Assembly: GCF_900129865.1 (NCBI RefSeq)
Contig: NZ_FQXD01000011.1
Coordinates: 62,001-126,000, forward strand
Source: Virgibacillus chiguensis
GTDB taxonomy: Bacteria; Bacillota; Bacilli; Bacillales; Amphibacillaceae
DNA: 64,000 bases
Reading direction: 5' to 3'
Notes under the pieces: generated by a model
What the model was told of the DNA's origin: nothing
Seen by the model: only the letters and a program-made list of their open reading frames with translations
Databases searched by the model: none
Part shown: one piece after another, positions 18,288-28,104 of the stretch
How positions within the stretch are numbered: the stretch's first letter is position 1
Layout of the letters: every line of letters begins with the position of its first letter
Program-made: the position numbers and the translations under genes

Positions 18288-19406
18288 ATGACAACAACAA
18301 CGAAAGGGCTTGAGGGAGTTGTAGCAACTCAATCGTCAATTAGTTCCATAATAGATGATCAGCTTACATATGTAGGCTATAAGATTGATGATTTGGCTAA
18401 AAATTCCAGTTTTGAAGAAGTGATTTTTTTACTATGGAATCAAAGACTTCCGAAACAAGATGAGCTAGACGAATTAAAAAAAGAGCTTGCTTCAAATATG
18501 GTAGTACCAGAAGCAATTATTAAACATTTACATTCTTATGATTTGTCAACTGTACATCCAATGACTGCTCTACGCACCGCAGTTTCTATGTTAGGTTTGT
18601 ACGATGAAGAAGCAGAAGTAATGGAAGCGCAAGCAAACAAGCGAAAAGCTATTCGTATTCAAGCAAAAATAGCTTCTATCGTAACCGCTTTTGCACGGAT
18701 TCGTAAAGGAAAGGATCCTGTTCAGCCTAAGCTAAGTTATAATTATGCTGAAAATCTACTATTCATGTTAAATGGTAAAGAACCGAAAGAAATTGAAGTA
18801 GAAGCTATGAACAAAGCACTTGTTCTTCACGCAGACCATGAACTTAATGCTTCCACTTTTACAGCAAGAGTGTGTGTTGCAACACTGTCTGATATTTATT
18901 CAGGTATGACAGCTGCAATAGGTGCATTAAAAGGTCCGTTGCATGGTGGAGCTAATGAGGCTGTTATGAAAATGCTTACAGAAATTGGCGAAGAAGAAAA
19001 TGCGATCCCTTACATTCAAGAAAAGTTAGACAATAAAGAGAAAATCATGGGAATGGGCCATCGTGTCTATAAAAGTGGGGATCCAAGAGCGAAATTTTTA
19101 AAAGAAATGTCGAAACAGTTAACAGAATTAATTGGCGAACCAAAATGGTATAAAATGTCAGTAAAAATTGAAGATTATATAAAGGATCACAAAGGTTTGC
19201 CGGCAAATGTTGATTTTTATTCTGCTTCTGTATATCACAGCTTAGGAATTGATCATGATTTGTTCACACCGATTTTTGCAGTAAGTAGAACATCGGGATG
19301 GCTGGCTCATATTCTTGAGCAATACGCTGATAATCGTTTAATCCGTCCACGTGCAGAATATACAGGGCCTATCTCGCCAGAATACAGTACAATTGATAAA
19401 CGATAG
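18288..19406 (+). CDS. citZ: Citrate synthase
   Basis: Condenses oxaloacetate with acetyl-CoA, entering the TCA cycle. 372 residues, the short Gram-positive type. Active-site signatures: DHELNASTFTARV (His near 224), GALKGPLHGGANEAV and MGMGHRVYKSGDPRA (His near 265) and the catalytic Asp region NVDFYSASVYHSLGI (near 315). AAAGGAGAGGG precedes the ATG at 18288; the frame to 18240 is not needed. First gene of the citZ-icd-mdh cluster, as in B. subtilis. Confidence 0.97.
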   Translation: MTTTTKGLEGVVATQSSISSIIDDQLTYVGYKIDDLAKNSSFEEVIFLLWNQRLPKQDELDELKKELASNMVVPEAIIKHLHSYDLSTVHPMTALRTAVSMLGLYDEEAEVMEAQANKRKAIRIQAKIASIVTAFARIRKGKDPVQPKLSYNYAENLLFMLNGKEPKEIEVEAMNKALVLHADHELNASTFTARVCVATLSDIYSGMTAAIGALKGPLHGGANEAVMKMLTEIGEEENAIPYIQEKLDNKEKIMGMGHRVYKSGDPRAKFLKEMSKQLTELIGEPKWYKMSVKIEDYIKDHKGLPANVDFYSASVYHSLGIDHDLFTPIFAVSRTSGWLAHILEQYADNRLIRPRAEYTGPISPEYSTIDKR

Positions 19407-19558
19407 TATGTAGCTAATTTTAGATTAACCGATTATTTTCTACTACAGCAACGAAGAGAAAATGATTCTTATAAATAAGGACAGTGTGCAAAAGATGTTC
19501 ATTGGAACTTATTTTTGCTAAACTATATACAGAATGAATTTAGGAGGTAATCATTGTT

Positions 19559-20830
19559 ATGACAAAGGGAGAAAAAATTGTTGTAGAAAATGGAAAAATG
19601 GATGTACCAAACCACCCGATTATTCCATTTATTGAAGGTGACGGTACAGGTCCAGATATTTGGTCAGCTGCGCGTGAAGTAATCGAAGCTGCTGTGGAGA
19701 AAGCGTATAATGGGGAGAAAGCAATTGATTGGCTGGAAGTATATGCTGGAAAAAAAGCTTACGATAAAACAGGCGAATGGCTACCTCAAGATACATTAGA
19801 TAAAATTAACCAATATAAAATTGCGATTAAAGGACCATTAACGACCCCTGTTGGCGGCGGATTCCGTTCACTAAACGTGGCACTTCGTCAAGAACTTGAT
19901 TTATTTACTTGCTTACGTCCGGTACGATATTTCGACGGTGTTCCATCTCCAGTTAAACGTCCTGAAGATGTGGACATGGTCATTTTCCGTGAGAACACAG
20001 AAGATATTTATGCAGGAATTGAATGGCAAAAAGGTTCAGAAGAAGTAAATAAAGTTATTAAATTTTTACAAAAAGAAATGAATGTTTCTAATATTCGTTT
20101 CCCTGAAACTTCTGGGATTGGTGTTAAACCAGTATCTGAAGAAGGAACGAAACGTTTGGTGCGTGCAAGTATCCAATATGCACTCAATGAAGGACGCAAA
20201 AGTGTTACTTTAGTACATAAAGGTAACATCATGAAGTTCACAGAAGGCGCTTTTAAAAATTGGGGATATGAAGTAGCAGAACAAGAATTTGCTAATCAAG
20301 TATTCACTTGGGCAGAATACGACCGCATTGTTGAAAGAGAAGGCAAAGATGCTGCTAACAAAGCGCAAGATGAAGCAGTTGCTGCAGGAAAAATTATTGT
20401 TAAAGATGCGATTGCAGATATTTTCTTGCAACAAATTCTCACGCGTCCAAAAGAGTTTGATGTAGTAGCAACGATGAATTTAAATGGAGATTATATTTCT
20501 GATGCTCTTGCTGCACAGGTAGGAGGAATTGGCATAGCTCCAGGGGCAAACATTAACTATGATACAGGGCATGCTATTTTCGAAGCGACACATGGGACAG
20601 CTCCTAAATATGCAGGCATGGATAAAGTAAATCCTTCATCCGTTATCCTATCTGCTGTTTTAATGCTTGAACATTTGGAGTGGAGAGAGGCAGCTAACTT
20701 GATCACGAAAGCGATGGATAAAACAATCGCTTCTAAGGTCGTCACGTATGATTTTGCACGTTTAATGGACGGTGCTAAAGAAGTGAAATGTTCAGAGTTT
20801 GGAAAAGAATTAATTAAAAACATGGACTAA
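19559..20830 (+). CDS. icd: NADP-dependent isocitrate dehydrogenase
   Basis: Oxidatively decarboxylates isocitrate to 2-oxoglutarate. 423 residues, the usual length. The phosphorylation-loop and isocitrate-binding segment [18 protein letters not shown] (Ser near 104) and the metal-binding [19 protein letters not shown] with the GATHGTAP-like [12 protein letters not shown] loop are intact; the Lys and Tyr of an NADP-preferring enzyme are expected near residue 350. AGGAGGTAA lies before the ATG. It is separated from citZ by 152 bases and from mdh by 127 bases that contain a strong stem-loop. Confidence 0.97.
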   Translation: MTKGEKIVVENGKMDVPNHPIIPFIEGDGTGPDIWSAAREVIEAAVEKAYNGEKAIDWLEVYAGKKAYDKTGEWLPQDTLDKINQYKIAIKGPLTTPVGGGFRSLNVALRQELDLFTCLRPVRYFDGVPSPVKRPEDVDMVIFRENTEDIYAGIEWQKGSEEVNKVIKFLQKEMNVSNIRFPETSGIGVKPVSEEGTKRLVRASIQYALNEGRKSVTLVHKGNIMKFTEGAFKNWGYEVAEQEFANQVFTWAEYDRIVEREGKDAANKAQDEAVAAGKIIVKDAIADIFLQQILTRPKEFDVVATMNLNGDYISDALAAQVGGIGIAPGANINYDTGHAIFEATHGTAPKYAGMDKVNPSSVILSAVLMLEHLEWREAANLITKAMDKTIASKVVTYDFARLMDGAKEVKCSEFGKELIKNMD

Positions 20831-20844
20831 TAACAAATTTGCTG

Positions 20845-20875
20845 CACAATAGACGTAAATTTTACGTCTATTGTG
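20845..20875. other. Fifteen-base perfect palindrome between icd and mdh
   Basis: Arms CACAATAGACGTAAA and its exact complement around a single T. There is no T-run, so it is more likely an mRNA-stabilising or processing stem, or a protein site, than a terminator. Confidence 0.6.
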
Positions 20876-20957
20876 TGATGAATGCACACATAGATATTGT
20901 GAAGTTTTTGCCGAACTAATCGACTAACTTTATACCAAATAGAACAAAGGGGTTTTT

Positions 20958-21899
20958 ATGATGGCAATAAAGAGAAGTAAAATTTCTGTAATCGGTTCCG
21001 GATTCACTGGTGCGACGACTGCATTAATGCTTGCGCAAAAAGAACTAGGTGATGTGGTACTTGTTGATATACCTAATATGGAAGATCCAACCAAAGGTAA
21101 AGCTTTAGACATGCTAGAGGCTAGTCCTGTTCAGGGTTTTGATGCGTCTATTATTGGTACCTCGAATTACGAAGATACAAAAGACTCAGACTTGGTAATT
21201 ATTACAGCGGGGATTGCTCGTAAGCCAGGAATGAGTCGTGACGACTTAGTGAATACAAATGCTAAGATTATGAAGTCTGTAACACAAGAAATTATGAAAT
21301 ATTCTCCGGAAACGTATATCGTCGTATTAACAAATCCAGTTGATGCTATGACATACACAGTATTTAAAGAATCTGGTTTGCCAAAAGAGCGGGTAATTGG
21401 GCAGTCAGGTGTACTAGATACAGCTCGTTTTCGAACTTTTGTTGCCCAAGAATTAAATGTTTCTGTTAAAGATGTCACAGGATTTGTACTAGGCGGACAC
21501 GGGGATGATATGGTGCCTTTAATTCGCTACTCTTATGCTGGTGGAATTCCACTCGAAACACTAATATCTAAAGAACGTTTAGATGCTATTGTAGAAAGAA
21601 CAAGAAAAGGCGGTGGAGAAATAGTAGGGTTACTTGGTAATGGAAGTGCTTATTATGCTCCTGCTGCTTCGCTTACAGTAATGGCCGAAGCAATTTTGAA
21701 GGATCAGCGTCGTGTTCTACCTGCTATTGCTTACCTTGAAGGAGAATATGGCTATTCAAACATTTATCTTGGAGTGCCAACTGTATTAGGTGGAAATGGT
21801 ATAGAAAAGGTCATCGAGCTTGAATTAACGGAAGAGGAGAAAGCTGCACTTGATAAATCGGCAGATTCGGTTAAAAAAGTGTTAGATGTCTTAAATTAA
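20958..21899 (+). CDS. mdh: Malate dehydrogenase
   Basis: Oxidises malate to oxaloacetate with NAD. 313 residues of the LDH-like tetrameric type. Rossmann [10 protein letters not shown] near residue 12, the substrate-binding [10 protein letters not shown] loop near 85, catalytic Asp/His region DTARFRTF and [12 protein letters not shown] (His near 180). Two ATG codons (20958, 20961) follow AAAGGGG. It closes the citZ-icd-mdh cluster and ends before a strong terminator. Confidence 0.97.
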   Translation: MMAIKRSKISVIGSGFTGATTALMLAQKELGDVVLVDIPNMEDPTKGKALDMLEASPVQGFDASIIGTSNYEDTKDSDLVIITAGIARKPGMSRDDLVNTNAKIMKSVTQEIMKYSPETYIVVLTNPVDAMTYTVFKESGLPKERVIGQSGVLDTARFRTFVAQELNVSVKDVTGFVLGGHGDDMVPLIRYSYAGGIPLETLISKERLDAIVERTRKGGGEIVGLLGNGSAYYAPAASLTVMAEAILKDQRRVLPAIAYLEGEYGYSNIYLGVPTVLGGNGIEKVIELELTEEEKAALDKSADSVKKVLDVLN

Positions 21900-21916
21900 A
21901 GGCTTATAGCATAACG

Positions 21917-21957
21917 AAAAACACATGAAACAAATTGTCGTTTCATGTGTTTTTTTG
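21917..21957 (+). terminator. Terminator of mdh
   Basis: ACACATGAAAC (21921-21931) pairs with GTTTCATGTGT (21940-21950), then seven T. Confidence 0.92.
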
Positions 21958-22000
21958 TACTATAGGAAAGCATACACTTTTATGGTTTATCCCCAACATA
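21957..22000 (+). repeat. Repeat family B, 5' part (B4)
   Basis: ACTATAGGAAAGCAT and TATGGTTTATCC match the first half of family B. The second half is replaced by a family C unit, so the junction looks like one element set into another. Confidence 0.45.
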
Positions 22001-22072
22001 AGGTGCTGTAAGACTCCTGCTTCAAGAATTGGAGAGTGAAGTTGATCAAGTAAGTCGGAGATAACAGCACTT
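22001..22072 (+). repeat. Dispersed repeat family C, copy C1
   Basis: About 70 bases bounded by GTGCTGT (22003-22009) and ACAGCAC (22064-22070). The inside (CTTCAAG-TTGG and GTAAGTCGGAGATAACAG) resembles 57871-57943, and a reversed fragment lies at 42994-43013. Confidence 0.6.
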
Positions 22073-22321
22073 AAATCGCTACGTCGCTAAATGGGCGCTT
22101 GCACCTTTGTTCAGGTCTACGAAGTTATAAAATTTTGCAGCTGTGGATAAACTTACTAAGTTATTTAACCACGTCCGGCTCCAGCGCCCAGCAACTAGGC
22201 GACTTCACGAAATCGCCCTACGATAAGTCATCATCGGTTCGTTCCTCACCGTGATTCCTTTATTTCAGTTGATTCGTTCCACTCGCTACGTTGCTAACCG
22301 GGCGCTTGCACCTTTGTTCTA
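22073..22321 (+). repeat. Repeat family A, copy A2, with an extra partial unit
   Basis: The main copy runs 22137-22321, from GCAGCTGTGGATAAACTTAC to GGGCGCTTGCACCTTTGTTC. The last block occurs a second time at 22078-22113 (CGCTACGTCGCTAAATGG and GCGCTTGCACCTTTGTTC), so the unit is partly doubled. It follows B4 and C1 directly, giving a composite of three repeat types. Confidence 0.85.
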
Positions 22322-22446
22322 CTATCCCGGTATTTCGTTTGAAGTACTACAAAAGCCTAGTTTAGTAGATTACATCATAGGGATTGGCAAATGACTGAAT
22401 TTTTGCTATAATAGAAATCGCTTACATGGATTGGGGGATGAAAGGA

Positions 22447-22923
22447 TTGATTGGAAAAAGACGACCGTTAGGCAAATCCTTATATGATATTAAAATAGGT
22501 GATACGTGCAGTCGAACGACTCGAATGAATGATCGAGATTTATTGTTGTACTTAGGGTTAACGGATGATGCCAACCCGTTATATTTACAACATGACTATG
22601 CTTCATTAACACCTTATAAACAACCAATCGTGCCATCTGTCATGCTGTATGGCATGGTATCTTCTTTAGTATCTATGGAATTGCCAGGGCCAGGAAGCCA
22701 TATTGTTCATCACGAAATGGTTTTCCCTAGAGCAGTCTATCATAATTCCGAAGTAGATATTTCTCTAGAAGTAATTGCCATTGACGAGAGCAATCAACGC
22801 CTCGCTATGAATGTAGTTGCAAAGGATGAGGAAGGAGAAGTCGTTTTAAACGGTAAATTGTATGTGACACCAGCTCATAAACCAAATACGTTAACTGCGC
22901 AATCTTTAGAAAACTTCTTTTAA
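22447..22923 (+). CDS. MaoC-like hotdog dehydratase family protein
   Basis: A 158-residue single hotdog-fold protein. The segment LYLGLTDDANPLYLQHDYA matches the R-hydratase signature of MaoC-like proteins, in which an Asp and a His carry the reaction on enoyl-CoA; here D-x4-H is present. Substrate is unknown. Starts at 22426 and 22438 are in frame, but GGGGG is nine bases before the TTG at 22447, which also gives the family's usual N-terminus (M-I-G-K-R-R). It stands alone between mdh and phoP. Confidence 0.75.
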   Translation: MIGKRRPLGKSLYDIKIGDTCSRTTRMNDRDLLLYLGLTDDANPLYLQHDYASLTPYKQPIVPSVMLYGMVSSLVSMELPGPGSHIVHHEMVFPRAVYHNSEVDISLEVIAIDESNQRLAMNVVAKDEEGEVVLNGKLYVTPAHKPNTLTAQSLENFF

Positions 22924-23116
22924 AACTACTCTAAAACTTTGTTCATAACTTATCCCTTATTAGCATAAACTGTATTATCGTTCAATCAACATTCCTTTTC
23001 ATACATTGATACTGTGTAAAAATAAATTTACAAATTCTTATCGTATTCACATTCTAAACAATTCAGTGTAAGATGGAGATGGAACCTATTAAAGTATGTA
23101 GAAACGGGGACTGGAT

Positions 23117-23809
23117 ATGAACGAGAAAATTTTAATTGTAGATGACGAGAAATCTATTGTAACATTGCTTAACTTTAATATCGAGAAAGCGGGCTTTGTG
23201 ACAGATGTTGCTTATGACGGTTATGAAGCAGTACAAAAAGCACAAAGCAACAATTATGATTTGATTGTTTTAGATCTTATGCTCCCTGAGATGGATGGCA
23301 TGGATGTTTGTAGGTATTTAAGAAATAACCAGATAAATACACCGATTCTTATGCTTACTGCTAAAGATGAGGAATTTGATAAAGTACTTGGATTGGAATT
23401 AGGTGCAGATGATTATTTAACGAAGCCTTTTAGCCCAAAAGAAGTGGTGGCTAGAATTAAAGCTATTTTACGAAGAGCAAAGAGAGTAGAAAAATCTAAT
23501 TTTTCATTTATACAAGTTGGTGATTTAACAGTGTTCCCTGAAAGATATGAAGCAGAAATGGCGGGGAAAGTGATTACCTTTACGAGAAAAGAATTTGAAC
23601 TGTTATATTATCTAGCAAAGAATAAAGGAAAGGTTATTTCACGTGACCAACTTCTTAGCGGTGTATGGGATTATGATTTTGTTGGTGATACCCGTATTGT
23701 GGATGTTCATGTTTCTCATTTACGGGATAAAATAGAACCAGATTCTAAAAAACCTGTTTATATTAAAACGGTACGAGGTCTTGGTTATAAATTGGAGGAC
23801 CCTAGTTAA
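23117..23809 (+). CDS. phoP: Phosphate response regulator PhoP
   Basis: OmpR-family response regulator of 230 residues: receiver domain (1-120) with acidic pair DD at 9-10, phosphoacceptor Asp53 in VLDLMLPEMDG and Lys in TKPF near 103, then a winged-helix DNA-binding domain (130-230). Its place after mdh, before phoR and polA, matches B. subtilis phoP, which switches on phosphate-starvation genes. TTTACA and TTCACA in the 190-base upstream region resemble single PhoP boxes but are not spaced as a standard array. It overlaps phoR by one base (TAATG). Confidence 0.95.
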   Translation: MNEKILIVDDEKSIVTLLNFNIEKAGFVTDVAYDGYEAVQKAQSNNYDLIVLDLMLPEMDGMDVCRYLRNNQINTPILMLTAKDEEFDKVLGLELGADDYLTKPFSPKEVVARIKAILRRAKRVEKSNFSFIQVGDLTVFPERYEAEMAGKVITFTRKEFELLYYLAKNKGKVISRDQLLSGVWDYDFVGDTRIVDVHVSHLRDKIEPDSKKPVYIKTVRGLGYKLEDPS

Positions 23810-25194
23810 TGCGATTTTTGTTTGAAAAACCTATATTCGGTTACACAGTAGGTGTTTTTTTAGTTGTTTTAGTAACCGGTATTCTGTTAAGCGTTTTAAT
23901 TGGAGATTATCTAGTATTAGCTGCAGTACTAGTAATTCAATTTATCGTTTTATTGTTATTTATCATTCATTTATATGAATCAGTCTTAAAGCCTATTAAA
24001 AAAGCAACCAAGACAGTGGATGAGATTGTAAAAGGTAATTATCGAGCTAGATTTCATCATCCAAGTACAGATAGTATTGGACAGTTAAGTACGAAGATTA
24101 ATGCTTTAGCGCGAAATTTAAATGAATTAACTATTCAAGAGCAAATGCAGGCAGAACAATTATCAACGATTATAGAAAATACACAGAGTGGACTTGTTTT
24201 AATAGATGCCAAAGGGTATATCCACTTTGTTAACCGTAAATTTCTTGTTATGTTTGGGCAAACAACGAATGATTTTCAAGGTCATCTTTATTATGATGTG
24301 CTGCACAATGAAGTTATTCATGAAACGGTTCAAAAAACCTTTTTATACGAACGAAATATTAAAGAAGAGTTTACGCATTATAAAGGCTTGGATAAATACT
24401 ATATTGAGATAGTTGGCGCTCCTATTTTTGATGAACGTAATTTATTAAAAGGGGCGGTGCTCGTACTTTATGATATAACGGAGTTGAAAAAACTAGAATT
24501 AATGCGAAAAGACTTTGTGGCGAATGTTTCGCATGAGTTAAAAACGCCGATTACGTCTATTAAAGGGTTTGCTGAGACATTATTAGATAATCCGATGAAA
24601 GATTTAGAGAGAAATAAGGAATTTTTAGAAATAATATATAACGAGAGTCATCGGTTACAATTATTAATTCAGGATTTGTTGATTCTTTCTCGACTAGAAA
24701 AGGAAAATCATCAACTGGTTCTTTCCACTTTTACTATGCATGAATTGGTAGATGAAGTAATTCCAGTTATACATCAAAAGTTTGCTGATAAGGGATTGAC
24801 ATTTGATAAATCTGTTGAAGAAAGTTTACAACTTACAGCGGATAAAGAGAAAGTGAAGCAAATTATTATTAATCTTATCGATAACGCTATAAACTATACA
24901 CCAGAACAAGGCCATATTTATTTACGAATTATGGAGCAGGGCAATAAAGCACTTATTGAAGTAGAGGATACAGGGATAGGTATTGAAAAGAAAGCTCTGC
25001 CTCGTATATTTGAACGTTTTTACAGAGTAGATAAAGCTAGAAGCCGTAATACCGGAGGCACTGGGCTCGGCTTAGCGATTGTCAAACATATTGTAGAAGT
25101 ACACGATGGTACGATTGATATAGAAAGTGAAATTAATAAAGGGACAAAGATAATGGTTAGTTTGCCAATGAATAAGGACGATAAGGCACAATAA
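23809..25194 (+). CDS. phoR: Phosphate sensor histidine kinase PhoR, lacking the external sensor domain
   Basis: Sensor kinase of 461 residues. Two membrane segments (about 10-30 and 35-56) are joined by only a few residues, then HAMP (57-108), PAS (115-220), the H box FVANVSHELKTP with His242, and the ATPase with N, G1 (DTGIGI), F and G2 (GGTGLGLAI) boxes. B. subtilis PhoR is near 580 residues and has an external PAS-like domain between the membrane segments; here it is missing, so sensing must come from the membrane or the inner PAS domain. Translationally coupled to phoP. Confidence 0.95.
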   Translation: MRFLFEKPIFGYTVGVFLVVLVTGILLSVLIGDYLVLAAVLVIQFIVLLLFIIHLYESVLKPIKKATKTVDEIVKGNYRARFHHPSTDSIGQLSTKINALARNLNELTIQEQMQAEQLSTIIENTQSGLVLIDAKGYIHFVNRKFLVMFGQTTNDFQGHLYYDVLHNEVIHETVQKTFLYERNIKEEFTHYKGLDKYYIEIVGAPIFDERNLLKGAVLVLYDITELKKLELMRKDFVANVSHELKTPITSIKGFAETLLDNPMKDLERNKEFLEIIYNESHRLQLLIQDLLILSRLEKENHQLVLSTFTMHELVDEVIPVIHQKFADKGLTFDKSVEESLQLTADKEKVKQIIINLIDNAINYTPEQGHIYLRIMEQGNKALIEVEDTGIGIEKKALPRIFERFYRVDKARSRNTGGTGLGLAIVKHIVEVHDGTIDIESEINKGTKIMVSLPMNKDDKAQ

Positions 25195-25199
25195 CGAAT

Positions 25200-25246
25200 A
25201 AAAGGGATAGGAGAGAAACTTAAGTGTCTCCTATCCCTTTTTTCTT
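25200..25246 (+). terminator. Terminator of phoPR
   Basis: AAAGGGATAGGAGA pairs with TCTCCTATCCCTTT, then a T-rich tract. Confidence 0.93.
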
Positions 25247-25261
25247 AATTGATAGAAAATT

Positions 25262-25375
25262 AGGGGTGAGTAGTAGATAAGACGAGCTACAGCTAAGTTT
25301 TAATAAAAACAGCGAGCTTGGCTTATTTTCTTACTATACATTTAGAATATTGTAGTATAAAGAAAATAGACGTGG
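25262..25375. repeat. Degenerate family B-like sequence
   Basis: Fragments CTAAGTTTTAATAAAAAC and GAGCTTGGCTTATTTTCTTAC resemble family B arms read leftward. It is the weakest member and fills most of the phoR-polA spacer. Confidence 0.3.
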
Positions 25376-25449
25376 CGCATACGGCGTTTCACTTTATAGG
25401 GATAGAATGATAAAATATGCTTAATGATGAAATAATCGGAGGCGAAACT

Positions 25450-28092
25450 ATGAGCAATAAATTGGTATTAATTGATGGTAACAGTATTATTTACCGTGCA
25501 TTCTTCGCGTTACCGCTTTTAAATAACGATAAAGGCGTATATACAAATGCTGTTTATGGCTTTACAACCATGCTATTAAGAATGATAGAGGAAGAAAAGC
25601 CTACACATATGTTGGTCGCATTTGATGCCGGTAAAACAACTTTTAGACATGATACATATAAGGAATATAAAGGAGGAAGACAAAAAACACCTCCAGAACT
25701 ATCGGAACAATTTCCTTTATTAAAAGAAGTATTAGATGCATTTTCTATCCCACATTATGAACTGGATAATTATGAGGCAGATGATATAATCGGTACACTA
25801 TCTAAGCAAGTAGAAGAAAATGGATGGGAAGTAACCGTTATATCTGGTGATAAAGACTTGCTTCAATTAGTTTCTGATCACGTGACTGTAAGTTTGACTA
25901 AAAAAGGAATTAGCGATGTTGAGCGTTATACACCTGCTTTTTTAAAGGAAAAAATGGAAATTACGCAAGAACAAATTATTGATTTGAAAGCATTAATGGG
26001 AGATAATTCAGATAATATACCAGGTGTCCCTGGGGTGGGGGAGAAAACGGCAGTCAAATTACTAAAACAATTTCATACTTTAGAAAATGTGTATGACCAT
26101 TTGGAAGATGTTAGTGGGAAAAAGCTGAAAGAGAAGCTAGCAACTCATAAAGAAGAAGCCTTTATGAGTAAAGAACTTGTAACCATTAATCGATCTTCAC
26201 CCATTACAATTAAACCCGACGATGTTATCTATAACGGGTATGCGCAAGATAAAGTCAGAGCGATTTTTACCGAACTTGGCTTTCAATCATTATTAACTCG
26301 AATACAAGGGTCTGAAGAAGATAAGCCAATGGAAAACCCGGAACAACACCCACCAATTGAATTTTCAATATTAGAGGAAGTAAACGATGACTTGTTTACG
26401 GGAGAAGAAGCACTTATTGTTGAAATGTTAGAAGAAAATTATCATCAAGCATCCATTCAAGGCTTTTCCATCGTTAATGAAGAAGCGGCTTACTTTTTAC
26501 CAAAAGATATTGCCATCCAATCAAGTCAATTTCAATCATGGTTAAGGAATTCTTCCATGAAAAAATTTGTATTTGATGCCAAAAAAACATTCGTTTCGTT
26601 ATCACGAGCTAATATGCACATTGAAGGTATTGCGTTTGATATGCTATTAGCCTCTTATTTAATTAACCCATCGGAAAATAATCATGATATACCAGCTATT
26701 AGCCACAGATTAGGTAGAACGGATGTGTATCTAGATGATGAAGTGTATGGGAAGGGAGCGAAGCGGAAAATTCCCGAACAGCCAGTTTTTAGAGAACATG
26801 TGGTAAGAAAAGCAACCATGCTTTATGAACTAAAGCCACAGATGGAAAAACAACTTGAAGAAAATGAACAGTACGAATTATTTAAGGAGTTAGAAATGCC
26901 ATTGGCGCTTATTCTTGGAGAGATGGAGCATACAGGCGTGCTTGTTGATACAAAACGTTTAGAAGAAATGCGCAACGACTTGAAAAATCGTTTAGCAGAA
27001 TTAGAGAAAGAGGTTCATGAATTGGCTGGTGAGGAGTTTAATTTAAACTCTCCAAAACAGCTGGGTCCGATTCTGTTTGAAAAACTAGGTCTCCCAGTTA
27101 TTAAGAAGACTAAAACGGGTTATTCCACTGCTGCTGATGTGTTAGAACAACTTCAGGATGAGCATGAAATTATTCCGAAGCTATTATTATATCGCCAATT
27201 AGGTAAATTGCAGTCTACTTATATTGAAGGATTATTAAAAGTAGTAGATGAAAAAACAGATAAAATTCACACTCGTTTTAATCAAGCACTAACGCAAACA
27301 GGTCGTTTAAGCTCCATCGAACCAAACTTACAAAATATCCCTATACGTTTGGAAGAAGGTAGAAAAATACGTCAAGCCTTTATTCCTGCTCAAAAGGATT
27401 GGGTTATGTTTGCTGCTGATTACTCTCAAATTGAGTTGAGAGTATTAGCACATATTGCGCGTGATGAAAAATTGATGACCGCATTTAAACAGGAAAAAGA
27501 TATTCATACGCAGACAGCGATGGACGTCTTTCATGTGAACAAAGAAGAAGTTTCCGCAAATATGCGTAGACAAGCAAAAGCAGTTAATTTCGGTATAGTA
27601 TACGGCATTAGTGATTACGGATTATCGCAGAACCTAGGTATTACGCGAAAAGAAGCAAAACAGTTTATTAATCGATATTTTGAAAGTTATCCTGGTGTAA
27701 AGATATACATGGACGAGATCGTTCAAGAAGCAAAACATAAGGGGTACGTTAGCACAATTATGAATCGCAGAAGATATTTACCGGATATTACCAGTCGTAA
27801 CTTTAATCAAAGAAGCTTTGCTGAACGAACTGCTATGAATACGCCAATTCAAGGAAGTGCAGCGGACATTATTAAAAAAGCAATGATTGATTTGCATGGT
27901 AAGCTAGAGGAAGAACAGTTGCAAGCACGAATTTTATTGCAAGTACACGATGAGTTGATTTTAGAAGCACCACAGTCTGAGGTAGAAACATTAAAAGAAA
28001 TAGTGCCAGCTATTATGGAACATACAGTGGATTTAAATGTACCTTTAAAGGTTGATTATGCTTATGGAGATAGTTGGTTTGATGCTAAGTAA
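25450..28092 (+). CDS. polA: DNA polymerase I
   Basis: Repair and Okazaki-fragment polymerase of 880 residues: 5' nuclease (1-290; DGNSIIYRAFFALP, SGDKDLLQLV, GDNSDNIPGVPGVG), a 3'-5' exonuclease-like domain (about 310-470) in which the catalytic acidic motifs are degenerate, as in Geobacillus Pol I, and a polymerase domain with motif A DYSQIELRVLAH, motif B RRQAKAVNFGIVYG and motif C QVHDELI. No proofreading is expected. CGGAGGCG precedes the ATG at 25450, so the ATG at 25417 is not used. First gene of polA-mutM-coaE. Confidence 0.97.
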   Translation: MSNKLVLIDGNSIIYRAFFALPLLNNDKGVYTNAVYGFTTMLLRMIEEEKPTHMLVAFDAGKTTFRHDTYKEYKGGRQKTPPELSEQFPLLKEVLDAFSIPHYELDNYEADDIIGTLSKQVEENGWEVTVISGDKDLLQLVSDHVTVSLTKKGISDVERYTPAFLKEKMEITQEQIIDLKALMGDNSDNIPGVPGVGEKTAVKLLKQFHTLENVYDHLEDVSGKKLKEKLATHKEEAFMSKELVTINRSSPITIKPDDVIYNGYAQDKVRAIFTELGFQSLLTRIQGSEEDKPMENPEQHPPIEFSILEEVNDDLFTGEEALIVEMLEENYHQASIQGFSIVNEEAAYFLPKDIAIQSSQFQSWLRNSSMKKFVFDAKKTFVSLSRANMHIEGIAFDMLLASYLINPSENNHDIPAISHRLGRTDVYLDDEVYGKGAKRKIPEQPVFREHVVRKATMLYELKPQMEKQLEENEQYELFKELEMPLALILGEMEHTGVLVDTKRLEEMRNDLKNRLAELEKEVHELAGEEFNLNSPKQLGPILFEKLGLPVIKKTKTGYSTAADVLEQLQDEHEIIPKLLLYRQLGKLQSTYIEGLLKVVDEKTDKIHTRFNQALTQTGRLSSIEPNLQNIPIRLEEGRKIRQAFIPAQKDWVMFAADYSQIELRVLAHIARDEKLMTAFKQEKDIHTQTAMDVFHVNKEEVSANMRRQAKAVNFGIVYGISDYGLSQNLGITRKEAKQFINRYFESYPGVKIYMDEIVQEAKHKGYVSTIMNRRRYLPDITSRNFNQRSFAERTAMNTPIQGSAADIIKKAMIDLHGKLEEEQLQARILLQVHDELILEAPQSEVETLKEIVPAIMEHTVDLNVPLKVDYAYGDSWFDAK

Positions 28093-28104
28093 GGAGTTAA
28101 GGAG

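Noticed and set aside
23027-23060. PhoP box array upstream of phoP
   Set aside because: TTTACA and TTCACA are present, but their 19-base offset does not fit the 11-base period of PhoP sites.
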